From Peribacillus sp. Bi96 (GTDB lineage Bacteria > Bacillota > Bacilli > Bacillales > DSM-1321): DNA of 64,000 nucleotides. Made by a program: the position numbers and the translations under genes. The stretch covers positions 62,001 through 126,000 of the forward strand of contig NZ_CAKKLV010000014.1 in the NCBI RefSeq assembly GCF_918698115.1. Reading direction: 5' to 3'. Every line of letters begins with the position of its first letter. Position 1 is the stretch's first letter. Below, one piece after another: positions 8,673 through 18,570 of this stretch. The notes under the pieces are model-generated. The model saw only the letters and a list, made by a program, of their open reading frames with translations, was not told the origin of the DNA and did not search any database.

Positions 8673-8693
8673 AAAGAAAGTGAGGGGAAATTC

Positions 8694-9905
8694 TTGGCTA
8701 CTCTCTTATTAATTATGATCTATTTGGCATTTATTAGCCTTGGAATACCGGATTCTTTATTGGGTGTCGCATGGCCGGTTATGCAGTCGGATTTTGGGCA
8801 GCAACTGGAGACTGCCGGTTTTCTTTATATGATCATCGCTGCAGGTACAATCCTCTCGAGCTTAGCTAGCGGGTGGCTTAATGACCGTATGGGGACCGGG
8901 AAAGTCACATTAATTAGTGTAATCCTTACGGCTGCAGCCTTGTTAGGCTTTTCCTATGCCCCCTCCCTCTATTGGCTTATCATATGTGCGGTGCCGCTAG
9001 GGCTTGGTGCCGGGGCTATCGATGCTGCATTGAATAACTATGTCGCGCTCCATTATAAATCTCATCATATGAGCTGGCTTCATTGTTTTTGGGGTGTGGG
9101 AGCAAGTATAGGGCCAATCATGATATCTTACTTTATAGCAAATAAAGGTTCATGGAGAGATGGTTATTTTACCATTGCTTTTCTCCAATTAGGCTTAGCC
9201 TGCTTGCTTTTATTGACTCTTCCTTTATGGTCCAAAGTTTCAAGAAAAAAACAAATGGAGGCTGAAGCAGGACGTTCAGAGCCTTTGCCGGATGAGCGAG
9301 CTTATGGGGTGAAACCGTTAAAAATTAAAGGTGTCAAATTTGCATTGCTTTCATTCTTCTTTTATTGCGGAGTCGAATCAACACTGGGACTTTGGGGAAG
9401 CAGTTATCTTGTTGGTAGCAAGGGTATTTCCGCAGCTGTGGCCGCGCAGTGGGTTTCTTTTTTTTATGGTGGAATTACACTAGGTCGGCTTATTACAGGG
9501 TTCATTACCTTTAAGGTCAGCAACGAGAAACTGATTCGATCGGGACAAATTACAGCGATAATTGGTATAGCGCTTTTTATTTTGCCATTACCGGTTTACA
9601 TGTCACTAGCAGGCTTCATTTTGGCTGGACTAGGCTTAGCCCCTATTTATCCATGCATGATTCATGAAACGCCAATTCGATTTGGAAAAAAGCATTCACA
9701 ATCCATTATAGGTTATCAAATGGCTGTCGCTTACACGGGCACTACCTTTTTGCCGCCATTGCTCGGGGTATTGGCTTCGCATACGTCAATCGGCATATTC
9801 CCGTACTTTGCACTAGCTTACATGATTGCCATGCTTCTTGGTTCCGAAAAAGTGAATCGAATGATGAAAATCCGTCACAAAATTTCAATTGAAAAAGAAC
9901 TCTAG
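8694..9905 (+). CDS. MFS transporter, sugar-permease-like
   Basis: A 403-residue protein with about 12 membrane segments in two six-helix halves joined by a charged loop near residues 185-215. GWLNDRMGTGKV between helices 2 and 3 is the MFS motif A. TTG at 8694 is the start, preceded by GAGGGG at good spacing. The layout resembles fucose-permease-type transporters. Its place directly behind a ROK regulator suggests sugar or sugar-derivative transport under that regulator. Confidence 0.85.
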   Translation: MATLLLIMIYLAFISLGIPDSLLGVAWPVMQSDFGQQLETAGFLYMIIAAGTILSSLASGWLNDRMGTGKVTLISVILTAAALLGFSYAPSLYWLIICAVPLGLGAGAIDAALNNYVALHYKSHHMSWLHCFWGVGASIGPIMISYFIANKGSWRDGYFTIAFLQLGLACLLLLTLPLWSKVSRKKQMEAEAGRSEPLPDERAYGVKPLKIKGVKFALLSFFFYCGVESTLGLWGSSYLVGSKGISAAVAAQWVSFFYGGITLGRLITGFITFKVSNEKLIRSGQITAIIGIALFILPLPVYMSLAGFILAGLGLAPIYPCMIHETPIRFGKKHSQSIIGYQMAVAYTGTTFLPPLLGVLASHTSIGIFPYFALAYMIAMLLGSEKVNRMMKIRHKISIEKEL

Positions 9906-10148
9906 GTTCTTGATTAAACTCCAGATGGAACATTACTACAGTAGAAACATCATATCTATTTTAATAGGTACAATCACATCAAAGGTTGACGAAATCAGTG
10001 GCTCCTGAACTTCCTGGCTTAAACTAAAAACGGGGGTTCATTCTTTGCAGAACAGTAATTGTAGAGGGTGCTTTTGATTGAGAGGTGCACTCCTTCCTAG
10101 AAGGAGTAACACTTTGCACGGTTAGTGGCAAAGGGAACGTAATTAGGA

Positions 10149-11091
10149 ATGAAGTGCCACGTAGATAAAAGCCAATTAGGCGCTCCATTTTCTTGTGCCG
10201 CACTTCTTGCCTGTATGCTTACAGCATGCAGTTCTTCGGAGTCTAATGCCGGTTCAAATGAAAATAAAGGGAAAATTACAGTAGGCGGAAAGGATTTTAC
10301 TGAACAGCACATTTTGACACAAATTACTTCTATTTATTTGAAAGAAAAAGGATACAAAGTCGATGAAGCAAGTAGTATGGGCAGCACAGTGGCACGGTCC
10401 GCGCTTGAAAATGGTCAGCTCGATGTGTACTGGGAGTATACGGGTACGGCACTGATGGTTTATTTAAAGGAACCTGTTGAAACTGATCCCGATAAGGCAT
10501 ATAAAAAAGTAAAAGAACTCGACAAAAAGAATAAACTTGAATGGTTAAATAAATCTGCATTTAATAACACATATGCTATTTTAATGCGCGAAGATTATGC
10601 AAAAGAATTAGGAATCAAATCCGTATCAGATCTAGCTGAATTTGTAAATCAAGATTCTAATCAATTAAAATTTGGATCGAACTCTGAGTTCTATGCGCGA
10701 AAAGATGGAATGAAAGGTTTAGAGAAAGAATATAATTTCTCTTTACCAGCTAAAAATGTTGTCAAAATGGATACAGGACTTCTATATAACTCTTTAAAAG
10801 AAGGCCAGGTTGATGTAGCTGTAGGTTTTGCGACAGATGGACGCATTAAAGGTTTTTAAACTTGTTGTGTTAGAAGATGATAATCAGTTTTTTCCGGCAT
10901 ATAATGGAGCCCCGGTCATTCGTCAAGAAGTAGTAGAGAAATATCCGGAATTAAGAGATCTTCTTAATGCACTGTCAGATAAATTAGATTCAGATACAAT
11001 GAAGAATTTAAATTATCGTGTAGATATTAAGCATGAAGATATTAATGAAGTAGCTAAAACATGGCTGGATGAACAGGGATTGCTAGATTGA
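10149..11091 (+). pseudogene. glycine betaine/choline ABC substrate-binding lipoprotein, frameshifted
   Basis: An OpuAC/ProX-type binding protein. The first frame (10149-10859) has a lipobox (LTAC followed by SSSES), GKDFTEQHILTQI, DVYWEYTGTALMVYL and the QVDVAVGFATDGRI stretch, then stops. The adjacent frame continues exactly where it should with VFKLVVLEDDNQFFPAYN and NGAPVIRQEVVEKYPEL to the end at 11091. Removing one T from the T5 run at 10853-10857 restores one frame. No permease or ATPase genes are nearby. Either a decaying gene or a one-base sequencing error; the N-terminus also looks rearranged, with a poor ribosome binding site. Confidence 0.8.
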
Positions 11092-11092
11092 G

Positions 11093-12422
11093 ATGAAAGC
11101 TAATAATTCACTCATCACCTATATTGAATCTGAGTCGATACAGAGTTTGGACAGAGGCACACTAACTTCACTCAAAGAAGCTCTAGCAGACATAATCGCT
11201 TGTACCATTGCAGGCCGTAATACGAAAGCAGCAGAGATTGCAAAAGAATTTGCTGCTTCGCAGTGGGGGATGGGAAACAGTTCGCTGTTCCTGTTCCCAG
11301 AAAGATTAACGCCTGCCGGGGCAGCCTTTGTCAATGCGACAATGGCAAATGCCCTCGATTTAGATGATGGACATCGCCTCACAAAAGGACATCCGGGGGC
11401 AGTTATTTTTCCCGCGGTACTCGCCGTTGCAGAGGATCATAATATAAGCGGAGCAGAATTTTTGACGGCACTTCTTATAGGCTATGAAGTGGGGATCCGT
11501 GCAGGTATTGCTGCACACCTGACCCGGCTAGATTATCACTGCACCGGTTCATGGGGAGCCGTTGGAGCTGCCGCTGGTGTTTCGTACATTTTAGGGCTTA
11601 AGGGAGGAACAATTGGAGCACGCACTGGGCAATGCAGAATATTTTGGTGCTTATTATCCAATGATGCGCTGCATCGAACATCCTTCCATGTTAAAAGACG
11701 GGATTAATTGGGGGTGTATGGCCGGGGTTAGTGCTGCCCATTTGGCAAAAGCAGGCTATACAGGGATTCCATCATTATTTACAACAGAAGAAGCTGTGGG
11801 GCTTACAGACGATTTAGGAAAAAAATATCGTGTAAATGAACTATATTATAAGCCGCATGCATGCTGTCGGTGGGCACAACCAACTATTGAAGCAATCAAG
11901 GAAATTCAAAGTAGGCATATACTAATATCCCAAAATATAAAAAAAATAGTCATTCATACATTTACAGAAGCTGCAGCATTATCGAAAGATTATCCTGAAA
12001 CTACAGAGGAAGCACAGTATAATTTGTATTTTCCTGTTGCAGCATTTCTTTCTTATGGTGAAGTTGGACCAAAACAAGTATTAGGACAACTGGATGATCC
12101 AATAATTCTAGGCATGATGAACAAGATTTCAGTGGTAATTGATCAGCAACTTAACGAAGCTTTTCCTGAAAAAGCATTAAGTAGGGTTCAAATAATCATG
12201 CAGGATGGTAACACTTATCAATCTTCTATAATACAAGCAAGGGGAGATTATGATTTTCCGTTAAAGGCTGAAGAAAAAAAAGAAAAGTTTTTCTGGCTGA
12301 CCACGCCGCTCCTAGGCAAAGAATCTGCGAAGTGGATATTTGAAACCATTCAAAACATTGAATATATGAAAAGTATTCGGGAGTTTATGCCTGCCATGGA
12401 GACACATAAAAAAACATTCTAA
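11093..12422 (+). pseudogene. MmgE/PrpD family protein, frameshifted
   Basis: The 2-methylcitrate dehydratase/MmgE superfamily, split in two frames. The first part (to about 11610) has LADIIACTIAGRNTKAAEIA, NALDLDDGHR and HPGAVIFPAVLAVAE. The second (from 11613) resumes with EHALGNAEYFGAYYPMMRCI, HPSMLKDG, and YYKPHACCRWAQPTIEAI. An extra G around 11607-11612 accounts for the shift; without it KGGTIEHALGNAEY reads through. The start is one base after the stop of the binding-protein gene, so the two were an operon. Whether it is dead or a read error is open. Confidence 0.8.
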
Positions 12423-12428
12423 GAATTG

Positions 12429-12470
12429 TAGTGGTGCACATCAAGACATTGGTGTGCACCACTATTTTTT
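12429..12470 (+). terminator. rho-independent terminator
   Basis: An 11-base perfect stem (TAGTGGTGCAC, 12429-12439, with 12454-12464), 14-base loop, then six T. Ends the binding-protein/MmgE operon. Confidence 0.88.
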
Positions 12471-12507
12471 AACCATAAGGAGTTGCCGTAGGATGCACCT
12501 TTAAGAA

Positions 12508-12613
12508 AACATTCGGCCACGTTCGATTTTTCCAAAATAGAACTCATTCCCAAAATATAATCCGACCTACACCGGAAAGAATCCGACCTACAATCAAAGA
12601 ATTCGGCCGAAAG
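12508..12613. repeat. short interspersed CCGAC/CGGCC repeat patch
   Basis: ATTCGGCC occurs at both ends of this patch and AATCCGACCTACA occurs twice between. It lies between two convergent terminators. It resembles the degenerate intergenic repeat families of Bacillus genomes; no gene is supported. Confidence 0.4.
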
Positions 12614-12628
12614 GGTGCTCTCAATGAA

Positions 12629-12661
12629 AATTCCCCTAAGATATATCATCTAAGGGGAATT
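12629..12661 (-). terminator. terminator of the anmK transcription unit
   Basis: A 14-base stem with one mismatch (AATTCCCCTAAGAT, 12629-12642, with 12648-12661). Read on the minus strand it is followed by TTTTCATT. It ends the minus-strand yngK-like/anmK genes. Confidence 0.75.
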
Positions 12662-12689
12662 GATTATTTTATAGTATTTTCTCTATCAT

Positions 12690-13841
12690 TCAATGTTTTG
12701 AAGGAGGGAAGGTGATGTTTCCAAGAATGACATCATTTTTAGCGCCGGTTGCTTTGGGAACGTTACTTGGGTTACGGTGAAAGGTCTCATTTGCAAGCAG
12801 GGCAAATGCTACCGCTTCTTTTGCTTCAGAAGAGTATCCCAACTCTTCTTGGGTTAAGACTTGAATAGACGTTCCAAGTAAGGATTGGATCATATCTAAT
12901 AATGTTTTATTGTAGCTGCCACCGCCGCCAATAATCACTTCTTCTATTTCGGTTTTTGGAAAGATGAAATTGCGATAGTTCTCTACAATAGATTTTGCCG
13001 TAAACATCGTGACGGTTGCTAAAATATCATGGCTTGGAAGTGCTTCGAACCTCTTTAATAGTTCGATTACATACTGCTTGCCAAACATTTCTCTACCAGT
13101 TGATTTTGGTGGAGGGCTCATAATATAAGAGTGACTGATACAATAAGATAATAGTTCGTCATTAATGTTTCCTTGCTTTGCTAATTTACCACCGTCATCA
13201 TATTTTAAATGGAACAGTTGGCGGCATACTTCATCAATGATCATATTACCAGGCCCTGTATCAAAAGCATACATGTCATCCAGAGATGCTTGCTTGGGTA
13301 GGACGGTTACATTTCCTATGCCCCCTATGTTTTGAAGTAATCTCCCCTTCGTTTCACTTCTATAAAGAATATATTCAGTAAAAGGAACAAGCGGAGCTCC
13401 TTGTCCTCCTGCAGCCATGTCCATCGTACGAAAATTTGATATCACCATAGTGTTCGTATCATGAGCGATAACAGCAGCCTCCCCAATTTGCAAGGTTGAG
13501 GGTATCCAATTTTGTTCCTGTAAAGGATGGTGGTAAATGGTTTGACCGTGGGATCCTATTAGATCCAATTCTTCAATTGGAAATCTAGCTTTATTACAAA
13601 CTTCCTTTACCGCTTCGGCAAATAATTTTCCTAACTTAAAATTCAAGCTGCAAATTAACTGCACATTGGATGTTTCTATGGACAAAGACTGCATAATTTC
13701 ATTTTCAATATCTTTTGGAAAAGGATAGGTAATGAACTCAATCATTTCAATTTCAGTCTCTAGCCCACTATTATTCACTCGAACAAGTGCAGCATCAATT
13801 CCATCTAATGATGTTCCAGACATTAATCCAACTATGTACAT
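12690..13841 (-). CDS. anmK: anhydro-N-acetylmuramic acid kinase
   Basis: A 383-residue enzyme, normal AnmK length. It starts [20 protein letters not shown], with the family [10 protein letters not shown] phosphate loop at residues 5-14; [23 protein letters not shown] and [13 protein letters not shown] follow, and [14 protein letters not shown] near the C-terminus. AnmK opens the 1,6-anhydro ring of anhMurNAc and phosphorylates O6 to give MurNAc-6-phosphate, the substrate of MurQ. An in-frame start at 13913 lacks a ribosome binding site; the ATG at 13841 has AGGTGG seven bases before it. It lies downstream of the YngK-like gene on the same strand. Confidence 0.93.
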   Translation of the reverse strand: MYIVGLMSGTSLDGIDAALVRVNNSGLETEIEMIEFITYPFPKDIENEIMQSLSIETSNVQLICSLNFKLGKLFAEAVKEVCNKARFPIEELDLIGSHGQTIYHHPLQEQNWIPSTLQIGEAAVIAHDTNTMVISNFRTMDMAAGGQGAPLVPFTEYILYRSETKGRLLQNIGGIGNVTVLPKQASLDDMYAFDTGPGNMIIDEVCRQLFHLKYDDGGKLAKQGNINDELLSYCISHSYIMSPPPKSTGREMFGKQYVIELLKRFEALPSHDILATVTMFTAKSIVENYRNFIFPKTEIEEVIIGGGGSYNKTLLDMIQSLLGTSIQVLTQEELGYSSEAKEAVAFALLANETFHRNPSNVPKATGAKNDVILGNITFPPSKH

Positions 13842-14008
13842 TGTCAATCCACCTACTTCTAATTGTCTTATCCTTAATAACCAATCATTTTGCAAGAGTC
13901 CATTTATACACAAAGATACTTGCCTGTTTTATCCTTCACCATTGTAAGGAAAAAAACGCTTATTATGGTTACTTTTCGGACTCTATCATACTTTAATGAT
14001 GTTGATGA

Positions 14009-15622
14009 TTATTTTACTTTTATTATCATTTGCTTCGTTTGTTTGCTTTCATTATGGGTGCGGTCCAAGGCTGTCACAACATATGTGTAAGTCTTTCCTT
14101 TTTCTACAGTGGGATCATTAAATAATTGACTTTTCATTTCTTTATGAACTGTTGTCAGCAAGTTCTTAGAATCTTCAATGTTTCCTTTTTTCTTCCCTTC
14201 AAAACGATAAATAGCATAATAGGATGAATCTGAATGCTTGTGATCGGCAATTTCAAATTGTATGCCATCGCCTGTTGGTTTTGCTCTGCTCAAATTTGGA
14301 GCCTTTGGGGCATTATCGTCTATCCAAGGCATTGGCGGAACCAATGCGGGATATTTATAAATATCGTTGCTTAATCGATCTGCTATCCCCAGGGGATTAT
14401 TACGAAGATCTTTCGCACTGAAATGCATGCTTCCATCAAATTCTTTATAGGTTCGATTTAATTTTAACTGATTTGGCATTTCCTCTGGATTAAACCAGTT
14501 TTGGACACCGTTCGACTCTGTATTAATTTTATAGTCTCCTTGTCCAATATAGAGCTGAACGTTTTTACCTTCGACTTCTTTAGTCCACCAATCAAGGAGT
14601 TTTGCATAGTCGGCTACTGGCAACCCTATATTCCAGTATAATTGGGGAGCGATATAATCAATGTATCCATTATTGATCCATGTTCTAGTATCCGCATATA
14701 AATCATCGTAATTCGTTTGTCCTGCAGCAGTGTCGGAACCTGTGGGATCGGCTGCTTTGTTACGCCAAACTCCAAATGGACTAATACCAAACTTCACATA
14801 TGGTTTTTCGGCTTTGATTTGTTCATTAATATGCTTTACAAGATTGTTTACATTATTCCTGCGCCAATCTTCTACATTTGGAAATTTACTTGCACCATAT
14901 TTTTGATAGGATTCTTCATCAGGGAAAGGTACTCCAGCAATCTTGTAAGGGTAAAAATAATCGTCCATATGGACTGCATCGATATCATAATCTTTAACAA
15001 CTTCCATAATTCCGTCAATCACAAACTGCTGTACTTCAGGAACGCCTGGGTTAAAGTACAATTGTTGTCCATAGGGTATAACCCAATCCGGGTGCTTTCT
15101 AGCAGGATGAGATTCTGGAAGTTTATCAAGATCCGTTAGCTCAGCCGTTTTACCTAGAGGCATGGTAATGCGGTAAGGATTAAACCACGCATGGAATTCC
15201 ATATTGCGTTCGTGTGCTGCTTCAACCATGAATGCAAGAGGGTTGTATCCCGGATCTTTTCCTTGAACGCCTGTTAAATATTGTGACCAAAGACCATATT
15301 CAGAAGGATAAAAAGCATCAGCGGTCGGTTTAATCTGCATGACGACAGCATTCATCCCCATCGCTTTTTGTTCATCCAAATATTTTATAAATTCTTCTTT
15401 CTGAGTGGAAACAGATAATCCAGGTTTGGACGGCCAGTCAATGTTTAACACACTCGCAATCCAAGTTGCGCGCAGTTCCTGTTTTACGTAAGTCGTTTGT
15501 TGTGGGAGTGGTGTTGACTCCGCACTTGCAATCAAATCAGCTGGAAGGAGAAGGGATCCTCCCACCAATGCAGACAGTGCCAATGAACCTAATTTTCTCT
15601 TTGCAATTCTTCCATTCATCAA
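14009..15622 (-). CDS. YngK/DigH-type glycan hydrolase (GHL10, DUF187)
   Basis: A 537-residue secreted protein. Basic residues and a hydrophobic run (to about residue 34, ending LIASA) form a signal peptide. The GHL10 domain follows: ELRATWIASVLNIDWPSKPG, MNAVVMQIKPTADAFYPSEY, FHAWFNPYRIT, DIDAVHMDDYFYPY and IDYIAPQLYWNIG. The C-terminal 90 residues look like a fibronectin-III-like domain. E. coli DigH of this family cleaves denuded peptidoglycan glycan strands. Its position beside anmK and across from murQ supports a cell-wall sugar role. A perfect cre box lies 45 bases upstream. Confidence 0.85.
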   Translation of the reverse strand: MMNGRIAKRKLGSLALSALVGGSLLLPADLIASAESTPLPQQTTYVKQELRATWIASVLNIDWPSKPGLSVSTQKEEFIKYLDEQKAMGMNAVVMQIKPTADAFYPSEYGLWSQYLTGVQGKDPGYNPLAFMVEAAHERNMEFHAWFNPYRITMPLGKTAELTDLDKLPESHPARKHPDWVIPYGQQLYFNPGVPEVQQFVIDGIMEVVKDYDIDAVHMDDYFYPYKIAGVPFPDEESYQKYGASKFPNVEDWRRNNVNNLVKHINEQIKAEKPYVKFGISPFGVWRNKAADPTGSDTAAGQTNYDDLYADTRTWINNGYIDYIAPQLYWNIGLPVADYAKLLDWWTKEVEGKNVQLYIGQGDYKINTESNGVQNWFNPEEMPNQLKLNRTYKEFDGSMHFSAKDLRNNPLGIADRLSNDIYKYPALVPPMPWIDDNAPKAPNLSRAKPTGDGIQFEIADHKHSDSSYYAIYRFEGKKKGNIEDSKNLLTTVHKEMKSQLFNDPTVEKGKTYTYVVTALDRTHNESKQTKQMIIKVK

Positions 15623-15666
15623 TAGAACAACCTCATTTCATTTTGTAATTTTTATATGCGATTATT

Positions 15667-15680
15667 TGTAAGCGTTAACA
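15667..15680. promoter_or_regulatory. cre box (CcpA site)
   Basis: TGTAAGCGTTAACA matches the cre consensus TGWAANCGNTNWCA at all defined positions. It lies 45 bases before the YngK-like start and about 165 bases before the murQ promoter, so catabolite repression of the glycan hydrolase side is likely and of the murQ side possible. Confidence 0.8.
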
Positions 15681-15843
15681 AATAATGAATATACGCATGT
15701 CGTCACATCAATAGAGAGAGGTCTAGTAAAAACATCGAAATAGCTATTTTAGTGTAAAACGACATTTTTAGTAGAAATATAGCAAATAATTCAAGTAGAT
15801 TACGTATATTCTAAAATTAATTTTTAAAAAAGTATATACAATA

Positions 15844-15872
15844 TTGAAATTTATTTTTAGTAATGTTATATT
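15844..15872 (+). promoter_or_regulatory. sigma-A promoter of the murQ operon
   Basis: TTGAAA (15844-15849), 17-base spacer, TATATT (15867-15872), about 58 bases before the murQ ATG. Confidence 0.65.
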
Positions 15873-15930
15873 CTCTATAGATAAAAGATATTTCAACACC
15901 ATCACTACTGAATTAAAAAGGATGATATGT

Positions 15931-16815
15931 ATGCTAGAGCATTTAACGACAGAGCGTCGTAATGAAAAGACCATGTGTTTGGATGAAATGAAAACGCTTG
16001 AATTTTTAGAGGTGATGAACGAAGAAGACATAAAAGTTGCCCATTGTGTAAAAAAAGAACTTCCGCAAATTTCAAAAGCTGTGGAAATGATCGTTGAAGC
16101 AATGAAAAATAACGGCAGATTAATTTACATGGGTGCCGGAACAAGCGGGCGCATCGGTTTATTGGATGCCGTGGAATGTCCCCCAACATTCAATACTGAT
16201 CCTAGTGAAGTAGTAGGTATAATAGCAGGCGGGGAAAAGGCTTTCATTAAAGCAGTAGAAGGTGCCGAAGACAGTTTTGAATTAGGCCCTGAAGATTTAA
16301 AGAAAATCGAATTAACAAACAAAGACGTTTTAGTAGGGATTGCGGCTAGTGGACGCACTCCATATGTCATTGCCGGTTTGGAATATGCCAATCAAGTTGG
16401 GGCAGGTACAGTATCCATTAGCTGTAACAAAGGATCAGAGATAGGGAAGATCGCAAAAGTTGCGATTGAAGTTGTAAGTGGGCCTGAGGTTCTGACTGGT
16501 TCTACACGTTTAAAAGCTGGAACATCCCAAAAATTAGTATGTAATATGCTTTCCACAGCTTCAATGGTTGGTGTTGGAAAAGTTTATGGGAATTTAATGG
16601 TAGATTTACAACTGACAAACGAAAAGTTAGTTGAACGTGCAAAACGCATTATCATGGACGCTACTGACTGTAGTTATGAAGTTGCAGATGAATTTTTAGA
16701 AAAGGCACATTCTCAGCCTAAAGTTGCAATTGTCATGATATTAACAAATGTTTCATATGAAGAAGCATTAAATCGTTTGGAAAAGGCACAAGGATTCATT
16801 AGAAAAACGATTTAA
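15931..16815 (+). CDS. murQ: N-acetylmuramic acid 6-phosphate etherase
   Basis: Removes the lactyl ether of MurNAc-6-phosphate, giving GlcNAc-6-phosphate and D-lactate. From the ATG at 15931 it is 294 residues, normal length. The SIS-domain phosphate site GAGTSGR is at residues 68-74; Glu82 (in DAVECPPTF) and Glu113 (in AVEGAED) match the catalytic glutamates known in E. coli MurQ. GIAASGRTPYVIAGLEYA and TGSTRLKAGTSQKL are also typical. AAAGGA lies before 15931, whereas the earlier in-frame ATG at 15922 has it too close. First gene of a long plus-strand operon. Confidence 0.95.
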   Translation: MLEHLTTERRNEKTMCLDEMKTLEFLEVMNEEDIKVAHCVKKELPQISKAVEMIVEAMKNNGRLIYMGAGTSGRIGLLDAVECPPTFNTDPSEVVGIIAGGEKAFIKAVEGAEDSFELGPEDLKKIELTNKDVLVGIAASGRTPYVIAGLEYANQVGAGTVSISCNKGSEIGKIAKVAIEVVSGPEVLTGSTRLKAGTSQKLVCNMLSTASMVGVGKVYGNLMVDLQLTNEKLVERAKRIIMDATDCSYEVADEFLEKAHSQPKVAIVMILTNVSYEEALNRLEKAQGFIRKTI

Positions 16816-16848
16816 AGCTTTTAATAAAAAATAATGGAGGAATTAATA

Positions 16849-17154
16849 ATGAAAGTATTATTCGTATGTTCAGGTGGAATGTCAAGTGCAATCGTTGTAA
16901 GCGCTTTAAAAAAGGAAGGAGAAAAACAAGGTGTAAATATAGAAGTGTTAGCTGTTGGCTCACAAGAATTTGATGCGGAGGTTCGAAACGGTTGGGATGT
17001 TGCAATGGTAGCTCCCCAAGTCAAGCATCGTTTTGATGGCTTTAAGGCATCTGCCGATGAAGCGGGAGTCCCATGTGAAGCAATACCTGCTCAAGCTTAC
17101 AGTCCTCTTGGTGGTCCTAAGCTATTAAAACTAGTAATCGACCTAGCAAAATAA
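16849..17154 (+). CDS. PTS lactose/cellobiose/chitobiose-type EIIB
   Basis: A 101-residue cytoplasmic EIIB. MKVLFVCSGGMSSAIVVSAL carries the phosphorylated Cys7 in the family loop CSGGMSS. It takes phosphate from EIIA (20320) and passes it to the sugar in EIIC (17207). GGAGG stands eight bases before the ATG at 16849; the in-frame start 15 bases upstream overlaps that site. Lies 33 bases behind murQ and 52 bases before EIIC. Confidence 0.92.
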   Translation: MKVLFVCSGGMSSAIVVSALKKEGEKQGVNIEVLAVGSQEFDAEVRNGWDVAMVAPQVKHRFDGFKASADEAGVPCEAIPAQAYSPLGGPKLLKLVIDLAK

Positions 17155-17206
17155 TAACCTAACGAGAACTTCTTATCTATCAAAACGTAAAAGGGGAAAA
17201 CAACCA

Positions 17207-18496
17207 ATGGACAAGTTTGTAGCTTTTTTAGAAAATAATCTTTCAACACCGATGGCTAAATTGTCTGAGCAAAAACATTTGCGCGCAATTCGGGATGGTG
17301 TGGTTTCTGCGTTACCATTCATCATCTTTGGGAGTTTATTCTTAATCATTGCTTTCCCGCCTGTTTCAGCAGACTCTGCAGTAGGTGAATGGGCAGCAAA
17401 ACACATAGCAGAAATTTTAATACCGTATCGATTAACGATGTTTATTATGACGTTATATATTACTTTTGGTATAGGCTACAGTTTGTCTCAAAGCTATAAA
17501 CTTGATCCGCTTTCAGGAGGTTTACTATCTTTAGCAGCCTTCTTGTTCACAATAGGTGTAAAAATGATGGATGGTGTAGGGTTTGTATTGCCAATGACAA
17601 ATCTCGGGGGCCATGGTCTTTTTGTAGGAATGATTGTTTCCATTTTTGCTGTTGAAATTTTACGTCTATGTAAGACCAAAAATATCACGATTAAAATGCC
17701 GGATTCCGTTCCAACTTCAGTAGCCCGTTCATTTGAAGCTTTAATACCGGTTACAATCGTACTGCTTGTCATGACCTTAATTACAGTCGTTTTTGCTGTT
17801 GATTTACATTCACTTGTAGATAAAGCGGTTGCACCTCTCATTAGTGCAGGCGATACATTGCCAGGTGTATTGATCCCAGTGTTCTTGATTACATTCTTCT
17901 GGTCATTTGGTATTCATGGCGTATCAGTAGTGGGTGCAGTTGCTCGTCCCGTTTGGGAAGTGTACTTAGCGAATAACTCGGCAGCAGTTGCAGCTGGAGA
18001 GGTAATTCCCCACGTGGCTCCTGAAACATTCTTCCAATGGTTCATTTGGATTGGTGGGTCTGGTGCAACATTGGGGTTAGTCATCGCCATGCTCTTAACG
18101 GCAAAATCTACCTATAGTAAAGCAATGGGGAAAGCAACAATTGTTCCAAGCATCTTTAACATCAATGAACCTGTTATTTTTGGGATGCCAATCGTATTAA
18201 ACCCAATTTTGATCATTCCATTTATAATAACGCCATTAATTGGTGCGACACTTGCCTATATAGCAACGTCCATAGGACTGGTAAACCCCACATATGTAAT
18301 GGTTCCCTGGACATTACCAGCTCCAATAGGTGCCTACCTTTCAACAGGCGGTGATTGGCGAGCCATTGTTCTAGTCATGGTGAATTTAACAATTTCCGTT
18401 ATTATTTATCTGCCATTCTTTAAAATGTACGATAAAAAGCTTTTGGCACAAGAAAACATGGTAGAAACAACAGATAATAAAAATATCGCTTTATAA
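17207..18496 (+). CDS. PTS lactose/cellobiose/chitobiose-type EIIC permease
   Basis: A 429-residue membrane permease with about ten hydrophobic segments. MDKFVAFLENNLSTPMAKLS is the usual N-terminus of the family; the conserved FWSFGIHGVSVVG and NINEPVIFGMPIVLNP motifs mark the sugar-binding half. It imports and phosphorylates a disaccharide together with the EIIB and EIIA of this operon. Context (MurQ, MupG, amino-sugar kinase) suggests a GlcNAc-containing cell-wall disaccharide or chitobiose rather than cellobiose. Confidence 0.92.
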   Translation: MDKFVAFLENNLSTPMAKLSEQKHLRAIRDGVVSALPFIIFGSLFLIIAFPPVSADSAVGEWAAKHIAEILIPYRLTMFIMTLYITFGIGYSLSQSYKLDPLSGGLLSLAAFLFTIGVKMMDGVGFVLPMTNLGGHGLFVGMIVSIFAVEILRLCKTKNITIKMPDSVPTSVARSFEALIPVTIVLLVMTLITVVFAVDLHSLVDKAVAPLISAGDTLPGVLIPVFLITFFWSFGIHGVSVVGAVARPVWEVYLANNSAAVAAGEVIPHVAPETFFQWFIWIGGSGATLGLVIAMLLTAKSTYSKAMGKATIVPSIFNINEPVIFGMPIVLNPILIIPFIITPLIGATLAYIATSIGLVNPTYVMVPWTLPAPIGAYLSTGGDWRAIVLVMVNLTISVIIYLPFFKMYDKKLLAQENMVETTDNKNIAL

Positions 18497-18570
18497 GGAA
18501 CACGCTAAAAGGGAGTTTGGACTAAGTGCTCCAAGCTCCTTTTACTATAATAGAGAGAGGGAGGATAAAC

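Noticed and set aside
12419..12649. 76-codon minus-strand frame
   Set aside because: It runs through two terminators and the CCGAC repeat patch; its codons simply reflect the repeats.
15985..15998. cre-like TGAAAACGCTTGAA inside murQ
   Set aside because: Two mismatches at conserved positions and inside codons; the perfect cre at 15667 explains catabolite control better.
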